NCBI RefSeq assembly: GCF_009690625.1
Contig: NZ_CP033878.1
Coordinates: 1,550,001-1,614,000 of the forward strand
Direction of reading: 5' to 3'
Length of the DNA stretch: 64,000 nt
Origin: Halorhabdus sp. CBA1104
GTDB taxonomy: Archaea; Halobacteriota; Halobacteria; Halobacteriales; Haloarculaceae
Both the position numbers and the translations under genes were made by a program. Positions 63,723 through 64,000 of this stretch are shown here, piece after piece. The notes below the pieces were generated by a model that was not told the DNA's origin, did not search any database, and saw nothing but the letters and a program-made list of their open reading frames with translations. The number at the start of each line of letters is the position of its first letter. The stretch's first letter is position 1.

Positions 63723-64000
63723 TCAGTACTCGGTCCCCTTCCGTGCCGGCTGGCCTGCCTCCAGCGGGTGGGCCTGCTTTTCGACGTGGCTGAGGAGGTC
63801 TGCCGCTCCTTCGAGGTACGCTGGGTACTCGTGGCCACCGGTCAAGACGAGTTCGAGGTCTTCGGGCGTGTCGTCGATCAGATCGAGCACGTCGTCGGGG
63901 TCGATCAACCCCCGGTTGGCGGCGTAGAGCACTTCGTCCAAAATCAGCATGTGGACGCCAGCAGTCGGCTCGCCGTCGAGCGCGAAGGCCGTCGTCTGTG
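63723..64000 (-). CDS. cobA: Cob(I)alamin adenosyltransferase (CobA/BtuR type), N-terminus cut by window edge
   Basis: About 92 C-terminal residues are visible. HMLILDEVLYAANRGLID matches the Walker B-like DE in CobA/CobO/BtuR enzymes, and ELVLTGGHEYPAYLEGAADL follows, with the typical ending KQAHPLEAGQPARKGTEY. The P-loop half lies outside the window. The enzyme transfers adenosyl from ATP to the cobalt of corrinoids, the step before CbiP in this operon. The visible ATG at 63950 is internal, since the frame stays open beyond it. Confidence 0.88.
   Translation of the reverse strand, partial: QTTAFALDGEPTAGVHMLILDEVLYAANRGLIDPDDVLDLIDDTPEDLELVLTGGHEYPAYLEGAADLLSHVEKQAHPLEAGQPARKGTEY

Noticed and set aside
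1-64000. CRISPR arrays, insertion sequences, integrases, rRNA or toxin-antitoxin genes
   Set aside because: I saw no repeat-spacer array, terminal inverted repeats with a transposase, integrase motif or rRNA segment. The only decay signs are the cupin gene and the region after the IclR gene.

Overview
The window reads as haloarchaeal chromosome. It is GC-rich, its proteins are strongly acidic, and many genes start directly at an ATG about 25 to 30 bases after a TATA-like box, as expected for leaderless transcripts. It carries archaeal information-processing genes (ftsZ1, secE, spt5, fen1, PHP-type DNA polymerase X, srp19, gar1, an S10-like ribosomal protein), an archaeal lipid-type geranylgeranyl reductase, KorAB, Tat-dependent lipoproteins and several families known only from haloarchaea (HalOD1, DUF5787, DUF5788, DUF5797, DUF7110-like, DUF7331-like, RdfA). 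A complete set of Leloir galactose genes, a sugar ABC importer and a GH13 glycosidase suggest a carbohydrate-using genus such as Halorhabdus; the genus is an inference.

Layout. 1-5.1 kb: truncated phosphotransferase, XPD/Rad3-type helicase, HalOD1 protein and a zinc-ribbon membrane protein overlapping a TetR regulator. 5.2-9.8 kb: a large hybrid response-regulator/PAS/GAF histidine kinase and an ArsA/Get3-type ATPase. 9.8-16.2 kb: a minus-strand run rhomboid - endonuclease V - SDR - glycerate kinase, then the plus-strand DUF5788-polX pair. 16.5-23.7 kb: a minus-strand sugar ABC importer (ATPase, Tat lipoprotein, two permeases) preceded by a chemoreceptor-like membrane protein that lacks the CheA/CheW-binding tip. 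24.3-28 kb: divergent SMC-like (Sph3-type) and rdfA cell-shape genes and an IclR regulator, followed by about 630 bp of decayed coding sequence with a 22-bp palindrome. 28.4-31.9 kb: galT (with a 40-residue leader ORF), galE and galK. 32-41.9 kb: Mut7-C, DUF5797, DUF5787, Nudix, S10-like, M20 hydrolase, geranylgeranyl reductase, 2Fe-2S ferredoxin, a disulfide oxidoreductase-like flavoprotein and a PAPS reductase-family protein. 42-45.8 kb: a broken cupin gene, a zinc-rich HTH regulator and a divergent GH13 enzyme. 46-51.8 kb: ftsZ1 and secE-spt5 with a binding-lipoprotein/chemotaxis-transducer pair between them. 51.9-64 kb: flavin reductase, korAB, membrane proteins, fen1, GNAT, DUF3054, an ornithine cyclodeaminase homologue, presenilin-like protease, gar1-srp19 and cobalamin genes cut by the right edge.

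How they work together. The ABC importer, Leloir enzymes and GH13 enzyme form a sugar acquisition and breakdown theme. KorAB and the 2Fe-2S ferredoxin serve central redox metabolism. Two sensory modules are linked to binding proteins or transporters: a classical BasB/BasT-like pair beside ftsZ1, and a tip-less receptor beside the sugar importer. There is no CRISPR array, rRNA, complete tRNA, transposase or integrase that I could recognise. The most interesting leads are a PD-(D/E)XK nuclease-like pattern with a cysteine cluster in the DUF5787 protein, the tip-less transducer, the deviant P-loop of the SMC-like protein, several palindromic promoter elements, and two divergent genes whose start codons share a CATG.
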